Part shown: in pieces, positions 21,543 to 32,541 of the stretch
Position numbering within the stretch: the first letter of the stretch is position 1
How the letters are laid out: the number at the start of each line of letters is the position of its first letter
Origin: Henningerozyma blattae CBS 6284
Taxonomy: Eukaryota > Ascomycota > Saccharomycetes > Saccharomycetales > Saccharomycetaceae
Length of the DNA stretch: 64,000 nucleotides
Reading direction: 5' to 3'
Assembly: GCF_000315915.1 (NCBI RefSeq)
Contig: NC_020185.1
Span: 1,922,001-1,986,000, forward strand
Program-made: the position numbers and the translations under genes
The notes under the pieces: model-generated
Seen by the model: the letters and a program-made list of their open reading frames with translations, nothing else
Databases searched by the model: none
What the model was told of the DNA's origin: nothing

Positions 21543-22628
21543 ATGCAAGAATACGTTCAAGCTTTCAATGTCTTAATGAAATCCCCAGTCACTGATGATA
21601 TTATCAGATATGTCACCAACTGTACTTTGAAAGTTTTACCTCATAACAATGGTTCTCAATTACCATCCCCACCATCATCTCCAGTCGATGGTAAGGCTCC
21701 ATCTATACCAAAATTACCTTCATTGATGACCTTCATCACTAGAATCGTTAGATATACAAACGTTCAAGTCTCTACTTTATTGATGACTGTTTGCTATTTG
21801 AATAAATTGAAGAAATTGTTACCTGCAGATGCTGTAGGTATCCCTTCCACCATTCATAGATTATTTTTGGCTTGTTTAATCTTAAGTGCTAAATTCCATA
21901 ATGATTCATCACCTTTAAACGTCCATTGGGCTAATTACACAAATGGTTTATTTTCTGTGAAAGATGTCAATTTGATGGAAAGACAATTATTATCTTTATT
22001 AGATTGGAACTTACAATTAACTGAACACGAAATCATCTTAGATTTACAAAGTTTATTGGAACCAATTGTTCGTGATATTGTCGTTTCTAAACATTTACGT
22101 GCTCATTCCCATACTCGTTCCAATTCTCGTAATTTCACTCACTCTCGCAACAATTCAACTTCTTCCTCCTATTTATTGTCACTTTCTTCTTCTCCATTAA
22201 CACGCACAAATTCTCCATATGCTCAACAATTATCTCGTTCTAATTCTCAATATGGTCAATATCCTCCATCCTTATCCCGTTCAGCTTCTCAATACTCTCA
22301 ACATCAACCAGAAGTACAATTGCAACAACCACAACAACAACATTTACAGAACCAATATCAATTTAATAAGAATATTTATTCATACTCTACTTCCAACAGT
22401 GCCGAGTACGATTCTTTCAAGTCTCAAGCTATGCATAAGAGAGATTTATCGATTTCTTCTAATCTAAGTACATCTACTTTGGTTGATCAATATTCCCCAT
22501 ACGAAAACTTACCAATGTTTGGAGGTAAAATTTCTCCTTTATCTACTAATAAAAATACTTCTCCATTATTAATTGGCGGTTTGGATAACTGGGATTTTGA
22601 TCAAGTTATGAGATCTCATGGGTTTTAA
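21543..22628 (+). CDS. PCL1: G1 cyclin of the Pcl1/Pcl2 type, partner of the kinase Pho85
   Basis: PHO80-family cyclin acting with Pho85 at late G1 in morphogenesis and cell-cycle entry. The cyclin box spans about residues 45-170 (TFITRIVRYTNVQVSTLLMTVCYLNKL, then RLFLACLILSAKFHND and NLMERQLLSLLDWNL). An N-terminal PSPPSSP segment and a long Ser/Asn/Gln-rich tail are likely phosphorylation regions. The frame is open upstream from a TTG at 21480, but I choose the ATG at 21543 (MQEYVQAFNVLMKSP), which aligns with the Pcl1/2 start; this gives 361 aa, longer than S. cerevisiae Pcl1/Pcl2 because of the tail. The position before CAF40 fits YNL289W. Confidence 0.9.
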   Translation: MQEYVQAFNVLMKSPVTDDIIRYVTNCTLKVLPHNNGSQLPSPPSSPVDGKAPSIPKLPSLMTFITRIVRYTNVQVSTLLMTVCYLNKLKKLLPADAVGIPSTIHRLFLACLILSAKFHNDSSPLNVHWANYTNGLFSVKDVNLMERQLLSLLDWNLQLTEHEIILDLQSLLEPIVRDIVVSKHLRAHSHTRSNSRNFTHSRNNSTSSSYLLSLSSSPLTRTNSPYAQQLSRSNSQYGQYPPSLSRSASQYSQHQPEVQLQQPQQQHLQNQYQFNKNIYSYSTSNSAEYDSFKSQAMHKRDLSISSNLSTSTLVDQYSPYENLPMFGGKISPLSTNKNTSPLLIGGLDNWDFDQVMRSHGF

Positions 22629-23431
22629 TTCTAACTAAACTTCCATTTTTTTGCCTTTTCTTTTCTCACTTTTTTTTCTCGGTATTATCACATCATACAT
22701 TTTTGGTTTCTATGGTTATTATATTATTATTTTTCTTTCCTTAATCATTTCACGGGTATTTTTTTTACATTTCTCATTTCACTTATTAAAGTTTTCATTT
22801 CTTTTGTTCTTTTTCATAAATTAACTAAATATTTTTCATCATAATTATATATTTGCATTACACATATTTACTACTTTTTTTTAACGTTTAAGTATCTATT
22901 TAAAAATAAAATAAAATATTTATCTTTATTTTTTCTCAAACACTACTAGAACAATCTTAATTTTCTATAACGTTTACTATTTCACAACAAAGAAATAAAA
23001 GCTACATCATTTTCTAAAGTCGAGTATTTAATTTTTTTTTTAACCGCCTTTCTATCCAACAATTTAACGAGAATGTAGTGATATTTTTTTTATTTTTCTC
23101 GGCTTTTTTTTTCCCGCTCGGACAGCAAAACTATGGTTTCCAAATACCAATCTCCAAAATATGAAAAAATATAGAATTCTAAAACCTACAATATAACAAC
23201 TTGCTAATTAAATTTTGTCACAAATAGGAAGGAAAAAAGCAAGCAATCCATCAAAACTGTGTGTGTCATATATTCTAATTAATTCATAAAAGTTCATATT
23301 TGTTAATTTTATTATTATACTGGTATTTCTTTTAATATTTTTTAAAAGTTAATCTTAATCTAAGAAGTCTTTTTTAGATACCATTTTTTTTTTCCTTCAA
23401 TTTCTAAGATAAACTTAGAAATCACAATACT
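22629..23431. other. PCL1 3' region and CAF40 promoter
   Basis: About 800 bp, very T-rich in the first half. No RNA gene, repeat or further ORF could be recognised. Confidence 0.4.
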
Positions 23432-23670
23432 ATGTTTGCTACTCAAAATCAAGTAGCAGGAACAACATCTGGACAAGCAAGTAACAAAAGTAATTCTGTT
23501 CCAGGCTTAGGAATGCAAGGTCCGATGTCAGTTCTTCCACCTCCACCAGGTCAACTTCCTCCTGGTCAAATACCAGGCCAAATGCCAGGCCAAATGCCAC
23601 CTCTGTCCAACCAAATGGGTCCACCTAATCAATTACAGGGCCAGTTACCATTACCAATTCAGCTAGCATT

Positions 23671-23701
<31 letters not shown>

Positions 23702-24688
23702 TCACAAATTGCTACTCCAGTTCCAAATAAACCAGAACTTCAAGGACTAACCAACAACCCACCGTTAATCAATAACAGTAATGCTGGAAATATTCCATTA
23801 AACAAAACAAATCCTTCTTCTCAGACTCCAGCTCCTAAATTGAAACAAGGATCTGGTTCACATGCTCTTGATGATCCAAATGTCTTCCATTGGATCTGTC
23901 AATTGACATATGGACCCAAAAAGGAGCAGGCGTTACTTGAGTTAGGTCGTCAAAGAGAACAATTTGATGATCTTGCTGTTGTATTATGGTCTTCATTTGG
24001 TGTAATGACATCTTTATTGGATGAAATCATATCTGTTTACCCATTGCTACAACCACCATTATTATCAAATGAATTATCTAATCGAGTTTGTAATGCACTT
24101 GTATTACTTCAATGTGTTGCTCAACATCCAGATACCAAACATTTATTTTTACAAGCTCATATTCCATTATTTTTATTCCCTTTCTTGAATACTACATCAA
24201 GACAAAGAGCTTTTGAATATTTGAGATTGACATCATTGGGTGTAGTTGGTGCATTAGTTAAAAATGATTCACAAGATGTTATTAAATTTCTATTAAGAAC
24301 AGATATCATTCCATTATGCTTAAAAATTATGGAATCATCTTCTGAGCTATCTAAGACAGTTGCTATTTTCATATTACAAAAAATTTTATTAGATGATTTA
24401 GGTCTACAATATATTTGTGCTACTCTAGATAGATTTTATGCTGTCACAAATGTTTTAAAGAATATGATCGATCAACTTACAGTAAATACCCCTCCAGGTA
24501 GATTATTAAAGCATATCATAAGATGTTACTTACGATTAAGTGATAAATTAGAAGCTAGAAGTTTGTTGAAAGTAATATTACCAACAAAATTAAGAGATAA
24601 TACATTTGCGGAAGTTTTAAATGATGACTTAACTTCCAAGAGATGCTTGGCACAATTATTATTGACATTGAATGAAGAGCCACGATGA
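23432..24688 (+). CDS. CAF40: Caf40/Rcd1 (CNOT9) subunit of the CCR4-NOT complex
   Basis: Conserved armadillo-repeat subunit of CCR4-NOT, the main cytoplasmic mRNA deadenylase and transcription regulator. The 418 aa compare with 373 in S. cerevisiae. The N-terminal 145 residues are Pro/Gly/Gln-rich, with PGQ repeats and a Gln run near 79-90. The Rcd1 domain then runs from about 149 to the end ([57 protein letters not shown]). The strongly conserved domain makes the call secure. It closes the block shared with YNL288W; the next sequence is a repeat/tRNA junction and different gene order. Confidence 0.95.
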
Positions 24689-25530
24689 TCAATTATTCTG
24701 TCTCGTATTCTAAATGTTACCAGAACTGAATTGAAACACTATGATTAAGATTTAAAACAGCCACTGTTATTCAACTACGTTTTTTATCGTCTTCCTGTTT
24801 GGGGAACCTAGAGAGAATCATACATAAGAGTAGAGAAAAAGTAGTCATTATACTACCTTATGGTGCTTCATTAGTACATAGATTTATATAAAGTTTCAAT
24901 AAAAACGCATACACACAAAATTAAAAATATTTCAACACCTTTTCATTAAAAATTAATATACTAGACATGTAACATTATTTTAAATATAGATTTATATATA
25001 GTATATAATAATAATTTAAATTTGATAAAATATATTGGGGTGAACTATTATTATTTTCTTTTTTTTTCTATGGACTGATGTAATATACTAATGTTATGTA
25101 AGTCAATCTAAAATAATAATATATTTCTAGTATTACAGGATATGTTTACTATGATTTTAAAACTAGCAAGTGTTGCATAACTAACTTTTGCCGCTAGCAA
25201 AAAGTTTCACCTCGTAGTTATATCATTCGATGAGTAGAAAAATAAGAAATGTATTAAATAGAACGAATTAAAATTTTAAAGTTAAAAAAGTTAAAAGGTT
25301 TATTATCAATAAAAAAAGAAAGCGTCAACAGGATACAATACCGAAAGAAATAATAAACTCCTTATACTATCAGGGCATTATTGTTTTTATACCACAGTTC
25401 ATATTATTAAGTATCACATTTTAAAATACAGAATTATATTGTCACTATCAATTAATTAAGTTAGATTTATTTGAATTAATATAAGAACGGTAAAAGATTT
25501 ATAATATCACGTGATTTGCAAATTTTGGGG
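24689..25530. other. CAF40 3' region leading into repeats
   Basis: AT-rich DNA without a gene. The last 200 bp (25328-25520) resemble a segment near 44.2-44.4 kb and end in CACGTGA next to a 355-bp repeat. Confidence 0.4.
25328..25520. repeat. diverged dispersed repeat, copy 1
   Basis: Shares colinear words with 44193-44440: AGGATAC, GCGAAAGAAATAAT-like, ATTATTAAGTATCA, AAAATA(T/C)AGAA, and a terminal TCACGTGA. The AT background makes a chance component possible, but the order and spacing of the words are kept. It may be an old LTR. Confidence 0.35.
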
Positions 25531-25885
25531 TGTCACGTAGTGTGAGCTACGTTAGTCAGGTGTATAAACCAGGATCACGCGATAACGGAATAAACAGGTA
25601 GATTAACAAGTAAGTAAATCATGAACATAAATTATATTTATGAATCTAAAGCTACAAGGAATAAACTAGAGGGTTAAGGTAGAACAAAGAGGTAAGAACC
25701 AGAAAACAAAAAGGACGAAATACAAAAGATGGAAGTGTATAGTGAACAAATCGGAACGTAATAATAATAATAATATTTAACTTACATAGGCTCAGGTATA
25801 TAGTTGTATAGTTTAATAAACCGTTGGTATTAAACTAGCAACTAAAAAGATATACTACTGGGAGTAGCAGAGCTTAAAATTGTTA
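25531..25885. repeat. 355-bp tRNA-associated repeat (LTR-like), copy 1
   Basis: Nearly identical to 43354-43704 over its whole length, from TGTCAC..TGTGAGCTACGTTAGTCA to AGCTTAAAATTGTTA. Differences are a handful of substitutions and one to three bases in an AAT run. It ends 14 bp from the 3' end of tRNA-Gly. Length, E-box/TATA-like start and tRNA proximity resemble a solo LTR, but I find no matching 5-bp flanks and no coding remnant. Confidence 0.75.
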
Positions 25886-25899
25886 AATGTGAAAAAAAT

Positions 25900-25971
25900 T
25901 GAGCGGTACGAGAATCGAACCCGTGTCTCCACCTTGGAAGGGTGGAATGATAACCACTACACTAACCGCCC
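25900..25971 (-). tRNA. tRNA-Gly (anticodon TCC)
   Basis: 72-nt gene. The 5' acceptor half GGGCGGT pairs with ACCGCTC, followed by discriminator A. Anticodon stem CCACC/GGTGG encloses loop CTTCCAA, giving anticodon TCC. A-box and B-box (GGTTCGATTC) are intact, there is no intron, and a T-run terminator follows (plus-strand A run at 25892-25898). Almost identical to S. cerevisiae tRNA-Gly(UCC) as I remember it. Confidence 0.96.
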
Positions 25972-26687
25972 ATGAGTAGTTGCTTTAATAATATATAGTG
26001 ATCTGACTAGTATTTTGCAGAGGACTATAACCCTGATTATTCTTATAACTATAACTTACTTATCTTATTCCCTGTAATTCTATATAGATGCCTCATGGGC
26101 ATCGCTTTATATACAAGCGAGTTTATGCGTCGCAACATGTTGACGCGAACGTCTCTGATTTAGTTAGAGCTTGTAAGATTCTAACCCTTGACAGAGTGTA
26201 CTGACAGTATCACTATGTCACATCTGAGTTATTCTATTTAAAATTAGAAAAGCAATAAACTACAAAAAATGCTAAATTAGTTAATTTGATGCTTGTTTAT
26301 AGTTCAAGACAAATAATCTTCAAAATGAAATCGTCTTACCTACATTCTGATTAATTTAAAATTGTGAACTATGAACAGAAAAATTGCCCATAAGCCCTGC
26401 CAATATAAGGGGATGATGATAAAATATTAAAGAATAGAAAAGAATCTGAAAGAAAACAGGAGAATATTTAGGACTACAAAAAATCTAAAAGTATTCCTCA
26501 ATAATTAGATAAAAGACAATAAATACATACATAACAAATATGTCAAGGGTAAACAAAACTTCTATATAAATAGATGATGATTATGAGAAAAAAATGGCTT
26601 ATTATTGTGTCTAATTCATACTTTTTAAAGGTAAATCAAAAAAAATAAAAAAAAAAAAATTTTAATTAATCTCACTAATATAAAATA
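25972..26687. other. region between tRNA-Gly and the small ORF
   Basis: About 700 bp, AT-rich, with a long A-rich run (26637-26659) immediately before the small ORF. No repeat shared with the other clusters was recognised here. Confidence 0.4.
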
Positions 26688-26846
26688 ATGTTTAATCCAC
26701 CTGATATGATAACTAGCCAACAGATTGCTGGATATATTGGATTATATGTTACCTTTATTCTTACCTTTTCATTAATGAGTGATAAAAACGAGAAGAAAAA
26801 AGATGATTCAATTGTTCAAAAAACTTCCACAGCATTATCTTTATGA
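26688..26846 (+). CDS. putative 52-aa single-pass membrane protein, unassigned
   Basis: A 52-codon ORF starting MFNPPDMITSQQ. One hydrophobic segment (IAGYIGLYVTFILTF, about residues 13-29) is followed by a charged stretch DKNEKKKDD. That layout (short head, one membrane span, lysine-rich tail) is typical of tiny subunits of ER or mitochondrial membrane complexes. There is faint similarity to Ost4 of the oligosaccharyltransferase (MI-S-QQ head, then one span) but not enough to assign it. It has an A-rich leader. I do not recognise it with confidence; conservation in related species would decide whether it is a gene. Confidence 0.5.
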   Translation: MFNPPDMITSQQIAGYIGLYVTFILTFSLMSDKNEKKKDDSIVQKTSTALSL

Positions 26847-29390
26847 ATTCCGTTTGATAATTCCTTCATTCAACCATCTCAAAATATTTTATCATTTTAA
26901 TTTAGTTACAATTTTTTCTCAAGCATGAACTCATACATGTTACGTGTAAAACATATTTTCTGAAACATGGACCTATGTATACTACATGCCTTTTTTACTC
27001 TTAATTGGCAACAATTTAAAATCCTGCAGTTCAATATTGCAAGTACTTGATTTTTTTTTCTCTTAAATATTTTTAACGTAGAGTACATATTTCACCTCTC
27101 ATATCACTTACGTAGTTACAGAGAGTGTCCGAATTTAGACAGGTTTTTTTGCCTAGTCTAGACCATTAATACACTTTGCTTTATAATAAAGTTATATATA
27201 ATAAAATCTTCAAAATATGCTAAGCTTTCAAAACAATTTCATTCTAAATAAGGATATTCTCTTGAGAGCAAGTATCGATAAACTTACCATTCAGGACAAG
27301 ATTAATAATATTTATAATATTAATAATACACCAAGTTTAAAGTTGAGTAGTTAGTAATCTATCTATAAAGAAATCCTGATCTTGATTTTAAAATTGAGCC
27401 AGTAAAGAATGTATAGACGATGACACTAAAAATAGTTCATAATATAAAGATGCAGCAATATTGAAATTTTCTAATAAATTAGGTCTATTAGAAAAATCAG
27501 AGAGTTTTCAAGTAGACAATATTCTATATCTTTGTTTAATTCCAAGACACAAAACTACAATTAGTAAGATACAATGTTTTTAAACCATGAGTATCATACT
27601 GACTTCATAAGAAATAATTTTATGTAAGTATCTCCTGAATGGTAAACAACCCCTCTTTCTTGGCATTTCACCTTAGACTCCGTTTTTTATTTTCCCTCCT
27701 AACATTGAATTCACTGTTAATCAACTGTAAGAGGAGTTGTGTGCTGACAATGAATGAGTGTCTAATTGGTACATGGTTGTAGAGGATGGTAAACAAGATC
27801 CTAGTCAGAATCTCATGAAGAAGCATGACGTGCACAATTATTTTTAAGAAAAAATACAAAATTACCATAAAAAGAATTAATAGGCATTCTCGTTGTTACT
27901 AATGGTATATTTAGTGGTAAGAGCCAGTATCAAATCTTCCATATCTGTCGTTCCTACTGAATTTCGAGTGACGAAAAGCGTAGTGTATACGATTCTCGAA
28001 TTCCTCGGTTCAAAAGATAAACCCTGGTTAATAACAGTCAACGTGCAAGATCGATGAATAAACTCCTAAAATGTCTATCAGTGCCTCTTTCTTTCAAAAT
28101 TTTATTCCCTCAGAATACCTTTCGACATTGACTTCTGCTTATTGTAAATACCTATGAGCTAGAAACATCGTATAGGTCTTGCCAAATCTGCGTGACTTAT
28201 ATAGATACATTCCTAGTTGTCAATTTGCCCATTTTAGTTCCTTTGATAATATATGATTTGTTTATGAAGTGTCCAAACAATAATTTGACCTTTTCTTAAT
28301 AGTCTCCTCTTTTTGTTGGTTTCGCGTGAACAATTTCAGCGGGAAATTGATGATGTGATTTTTCCCAAACCGGATATTACCGAACGGCTGGATATTCTCT
28401 AATTTTTCATATTTTCTATGTGTTTTTTTTCTATTTAATTTTCTATTAGGTTTATCAATTTTTCACTTCTAATTTTTTTTTTTTTTTTTATTTTTCGGTT
28501 GTTTTTTTTTTCTAAAATTAACCTTGAGCAACGTGGAAAAAAGTTTTTTTGCGAGATGATAGTGCCCGACAATCACTCACCATTCTCTTAGATAATAGGG
28601 CTGCCAGAGTCTCACCCCACTAGACTTTTCCAGATTTTCATTGTGTTCACGGAGGAGAGTGGACGGTGCGAGGAGAGAAAGGTTGTCTAAGGTCTTCCAT
28701 TTTCTAATTTCCAATTTCTATTTTCCATTTTTCATATTTAATGTTTAGTATTTCTCGAGGTTTTTGATTTATCTTGTCTTAGTTAAAGTTTCTACAAATC
28801 GTATTCTATATAACAACTTTTTATGCGAACGATATTCATATTTATTTATTCTTTTTCTTCTAGTTACCCTTAAACCTTATCATCTTAATCTTGATGATAA
28901 CACGTATTCCTTTTATTCTGTTTTAAAGCTTTGAAAGAAAAAAAAAGATATATATCAAATAAAGATAAGCTGCTTTTAAGACATAAAAGATTATATATTT
29001 ATTTGCAAGATAATCGGTCTCTATCATACAGTTTGCTGGTTCCAGAAATCTCTTCCTCTCGAAATATTTAGCCAGTGTGTCCATCCATAGTGTTGATTAA
29101 TCTAGCTAATTTTATATTATTATCTAAGACTACACGACATGTACAGCGCCTCCACTTCTCTATCCCCAACTATCTTGCACTTTGTTAGAAACTAGACATT
29201 TGATTTTTCTATTATTATACAGATAACTGCAGTTTGACCAAAAAAAAACTAAGAAAATAATACTAATCCAGTTTGATCTTTATTTATTCTATTTAGTGCT
29301 TTTATTTGGTTTTGAACGTGGAAAAATAAATAAGACTAATTCAAAAAAAAAAAAAAAAAATTAAAAAATAAAATAAGTCATCTCTGAAAA
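26847..29390. other. 2.5-kb region upstream of ALR1
   Basis: The longest interval without a repeat in the first half of the window. It is AT-rich, with homopolymer T runs at 28470-28512 and an A run just before the ALR1 ATG (29344-29361). No ORF beyond about 66 codons, no tRNA and no convincing RNA gene were found. A long promoter or leader of ALR1 is likely. Confidence 0.4.
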
Positions 29391-31940
29391 ATGACATCTT
29401 CATCAAATGAATCAGTCACTAGTGCTACTGCCTCTGGTGATTTATCCAGAACTACCTCTTTTATTGAGTCTCTTGTATCAATGAAAACAGAGGAGCATGA
29501 TGAATTGTACGATCATAGACAACATACTGATTGGGCTTCACCTCAAGCCACTACTCCATTGAAACCGATCCATGTGACTGGTATTCCTGAAAATGGTCCC
29601 AATGCGAGTTTAAATAACTCCAAACCGAGCAATCAAGTACGGGCACGAAGTTCAACTAACCAATTACGTGTGGATACATCTAGTAGAAGAAGGTTATCAT
29701 TGTACCCTGAGGATGAGATTAAGCGTAATCCAACCCCCGTTCAACAAAATCATCATTTGAATTCTCATTTGAAACCTGCAAAATCACCAAATAGAACTAC
29801 TCATGGTCCTTCTCCAATCTATCATAATGATTCTTCTTCTCCTCATTCTCATAACTTGAAACCTCATAATTCTAATTCTTCGGAACCACAACAGTCCAAA
29901 TTAAGATCGAGAGCAAATTCAATCATTTCTATTCATACTGCTAGATCGGATATTCCACAAGAACATTTGAGAAGAGTATCATCTGATAATCCACCTCCAA
30001 AGGTTAAAGGTTCAAATCCAAATCCAAATCAGCAACAACAGCAACAACGTAGGGCATCTGTTGATAGTGAAGATTCACAAGCTTCGAGAGATTCACAAGA
30101 AACGGAAGAAGATGTCTGTTTCCCAATGTCCCCACAGTTACATACTCGTATTAATGGTATTGATTTCGATGAATTGGAAGAATTTGCTGAACAATCAAAT
30201 AGATTAAGAGAAGAATATTTAGTTTCTTTATCTCAAAAGGAAAACTCAAGAGTGGAAATCACATCTAATGATAGTACAACGAGTTCTTCTAGAAGCTCCT
30301 TATCATCTGCTGCTTTGAAATATACTCCAAGAAATGTAAATGCAGCAGCCCATTCGAATTCAAATAGTGATGAACTAAACGAAGAAAGTAGTGAACCTTA
30401 TGACTTAGAAAAGCAATTACCTATTGAACCTGTTCCTCAAGGTATTTCATTTGGTGCTAATAAGATTGAAGATGATGATGAAATTTGTCCAATTGGTACA
30501 GGTATTAATGCTAGCAGTAATAATGTGTCAAACAAAAATTCAAGTAGTTATGGCAGTAACTCTAATAATAGTAATGAGGACATTAGTACCCCAACTGAGT
30601 TTTATAATAGTTCCAATACTTATGGCGGGTACGAATGTCCCACTAGATTTGCCTTTATTTGTTCTGAATCAGGAGAAACTGTCCATGCTACAGATATTGC
30701 CTCATTAGTTAAACCAGGTGAATCGTTTGCCAATTTGTTTAGAAATGGTAAACAAACTTGGTGGTTAGATTGTAGTTGTCCCACAGATGATGAAATGAGA
30801 TGTATCGCAAAGACCTTTGGAATCCATCCTTTGACAGCGGAAGATATTAGAATGCAAGAAACTCGTGAAAAAGTGGAATTATTTAAATCATATTATTTTG
30901 TTTGTTTCCATACATTTGAAAATGATAAAGAATCTGAAGAATATTTAGAACCAATCAATGTTTATATGGTTATATTTAGAACCGGTATCTTGACATTCCA
31001 TTTTGCACCAATTTCTCATTGTGCCAATGTCAGAAGAAGAGTTAGACAATTACGTGATTATGTGGATGTTAATGCTGATTGGCTTTGTTATGCTTTGATT
31101 GATGATATTACTGATAGTTTTGCACCAGTAATTCAATCTATTGAATATGAAGCAGATACTGTCGAGGACTCTGTGTTTATGACAAGGGATACTGATTTCT
31201 CAATGATGTTGCAACGTATTGGTGAAAGTAGAAGAAAAATTATGACCTTGATGAGATTATTAAGTGGTAAAGCCGATGTTATTAAGATGTTTGCCAAGAG
31301 ATGTAAAGATGAAATGAATGGTATTGGACCTGCGTTAACATCTCAAATTAATATTGCTAATTTACAAGCATCATCGGTGAATTATCATTATTCTCAAACG
31401 ATTCAACCAAGAGGTGATATCGCATTATACTTGGGTGATATCCAAGATCATTTGTTAACTATGTTTCAAAATTTATCATCCTATGAGAAGATTTTTTCAA
31501 GATCACACGCCAATTATTTGGCACAATTACAGGTAGAATCGTTTAATTCTAATAATAGAGTCACTGAGATTTTAAGTAAAGTCACAATCTTGGGTACGAT
31601 GCTGGTGCCATTGAATGTGATTACCGGTCTATTTGGTATGAACGTCAAAGTTCCTGGATCGGATGCTAAGAATTATGGATGGTGGTTTGGTATCTTGGGT
31701 GTTTTATTATTTTTGGCAGTTATAGGTTGGTTCTTTGCAACGTTTTGGGTTAAATTAGAACCTCAAAGCACATTCAGTGCAGCTACTGAAAGTGGTGCTA
31801 AATCTATTATAACGAATTTCTTACCAAGAGGTGTTCGTCGTGGGAAACGGGACAATAATAACCGTTATGCGCAAAGGTCAGGGACGCGTTCTAACCTTTC
31901 ATTTACAAGTTTACCAAGTAAGTACAGTCGTTATAACTGA
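29391..31940 (+). CDS. ALR1: plasma-membrane Mg2+ transporter, CorA family (Alr1/Alr2)
   Basis: High-capacity magnesium importer of the plasma membrane (CorA/Mrs2/Alr superfamily). The 849 aa match Alr1 (859). A long hydrophilic, Ser/Asn-rich N-terminus (1-400) is followed by the CorA cytoplasmic domain (PLTAEDIRMQETREKVELF near 480). Two C-terminal membrane spans follow: VTILGTMLVPLNVITGLFG and GWWFGILGVLLFLAVIGWF. The diagnostic GMN selectivity motif (FGMNVKVPG) sits between them. The basic cytoplasmic tail follows. ALR1 (YOL130W) lies near MDH2 in S. cerevisiae but here is on the far side of CAF40, so the region has been rearranged. ALR1 versus ALR2 cannot be decided from sequence alone. 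Confidence 0.93.
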   Translation: MTSSSNESVTSATASGDLSRTTSFIESLVSMKTEEHDELYDHRQHTDWASPQATTPLKPIHVTGIPENGPNASLNNSKPSNQVRARSSTNQLRVDTSSRRRLSLYPEDEIKRNPTPVQQNHHLNSHLKPAKSPNRTTHGPSPIYHNDSSSPHSHNLKPHNSNSSEPQQSKLRSRANSIISIHTARSDIPQEHLRRVSSDNPPPKVKGSNPNPNQQQQQQRRASVDSEDSQASRDSQETEEDVCFPMSPQLHTRINGIDFDELEEFAEQSNRLREEYLVSLSQKENSRVEITSNDSTTSSSRSSLSSAALKYTPRNVNAAAHSNSNSDELNEESSEPYDLEKQLPIEPVPQGISFGANKIEDDDEICPIGTGINASSNNVSNKNSSSYGSNSNNSNEDISTPTEFYNSSNTYGGYECPTRFAFICSESGETVHATDIASLVKPGESFANLFRNGKQTWWLDCSCPTDDEMRCIAKTFGIHPLTAEDIRMQETREKVELFKSYYFVCFHTFENDKESEEYLEPINVYMVIFRTGILTFHFAPISHCANVRRRVRQLRDYVDVNADWLCYALIDDITDSFAPVIQSIEYEADTVEDSVFMTRDTDFSMMLQRIGESRRKIMTLMRLLSGKADVIKMFAKRCKDEMNGIGPALTSQINIANLQASSVNYHYSQTIQPRGDIALYLGDIQDHLLTMFQNLSSYEKIFSRSHANYLAQLQVESFNSNNRVTEILSKVTILGTMLVPLNVITGLFGMNVKVPGSDAKNYGWWFGILGVLLFLAVIGWFFATFWVKLEPQSTFSAATESGAKSIITNFLPRGVRRGKRDNNNRYAQRSGTRSNLSFTSLPSKYSRYN

Positions 31941-32541
31941 TGTGTTTTGAATTTCAATTGGTTGTTGTTTATTTTGTTTCAAATTACTTATTTATTTATT
32001 CATGTATAAATGACACTTATATATGTCTGGGCCCTGTCAGTTTATAAACTTTTTTTATATATTATAATCGTTAACATCATCATCATCATCATCAAGTATT
32101 ACAGATTTAAATACAAAAATTCTTGGACCAAGCAGCTACATCTACGTGGATCTTTTTAATTACTAGTAGTAGGTAAATTCGAAAGCTGTCCCGTGAAAAA
32201 TGCTATAGAAATCTTTCTTACAACAATCTCCACTGGCCCGAGGAAAAAATACCGGAATAAAGAGGAAGCCCGACGTCGGCAATAGCTTTGGTAAAGGATG
32301 AGTAATGGAACTAAGCAAATCAAGAAAATAAAGGCAACTATAATTCAAGTGGGATGGAGAAACTGGGATTTGATTGTTTAGTTAATTGTTATTATATATA
32401 GCGGGGTAAAGTGGTCCAAAGCTAAATAAAGATTTGCGTGACTCAACTTTATACAAAAGGTAAAATTGGTTGGCTGATTGCGAGCAACGTAAGAAAAAAA
32501 ATAATAAAAAAAGGAAATAAGGATTTACACGTCAAGGCAAG
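31941..32541. other. ALR1 3' region and PHA2 promoter
   Basis: About 600 bp, with a (CAT)n run at 32073-32094 and a Gcn4 site at 32439-32445. The 61-codon minus-strand ORF at 32163-32348 does not look real. Confidence 0.45.
32439..32445 (+). promoter_or_regulatory. Gcn4 site upstream of PHA2
   Basis: TGACTCA, the exact Gcn4 consensus, 97 bp before the PHA2 ATG. Gcn4 induces amino-acid biosynthetic genes on starvation, so a site at this distance before a phenylalanine-pathway gene is likely functional. Confidence 0.75.

Noticed and set aside
25500..25620. point centromere suggested by CACGTGA boxes
   Set aside because: The boxes look like CDEI but no CCGAA-type CDEIII follows at 80-100 bp, and the sequence is part of a repeat found twice.
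27990..28030. possible tRNA B-box near 28008
   Set aside because: GGTTCAAAAG does not match the B-box well, and no acceptor stem or A-box could be built around it.
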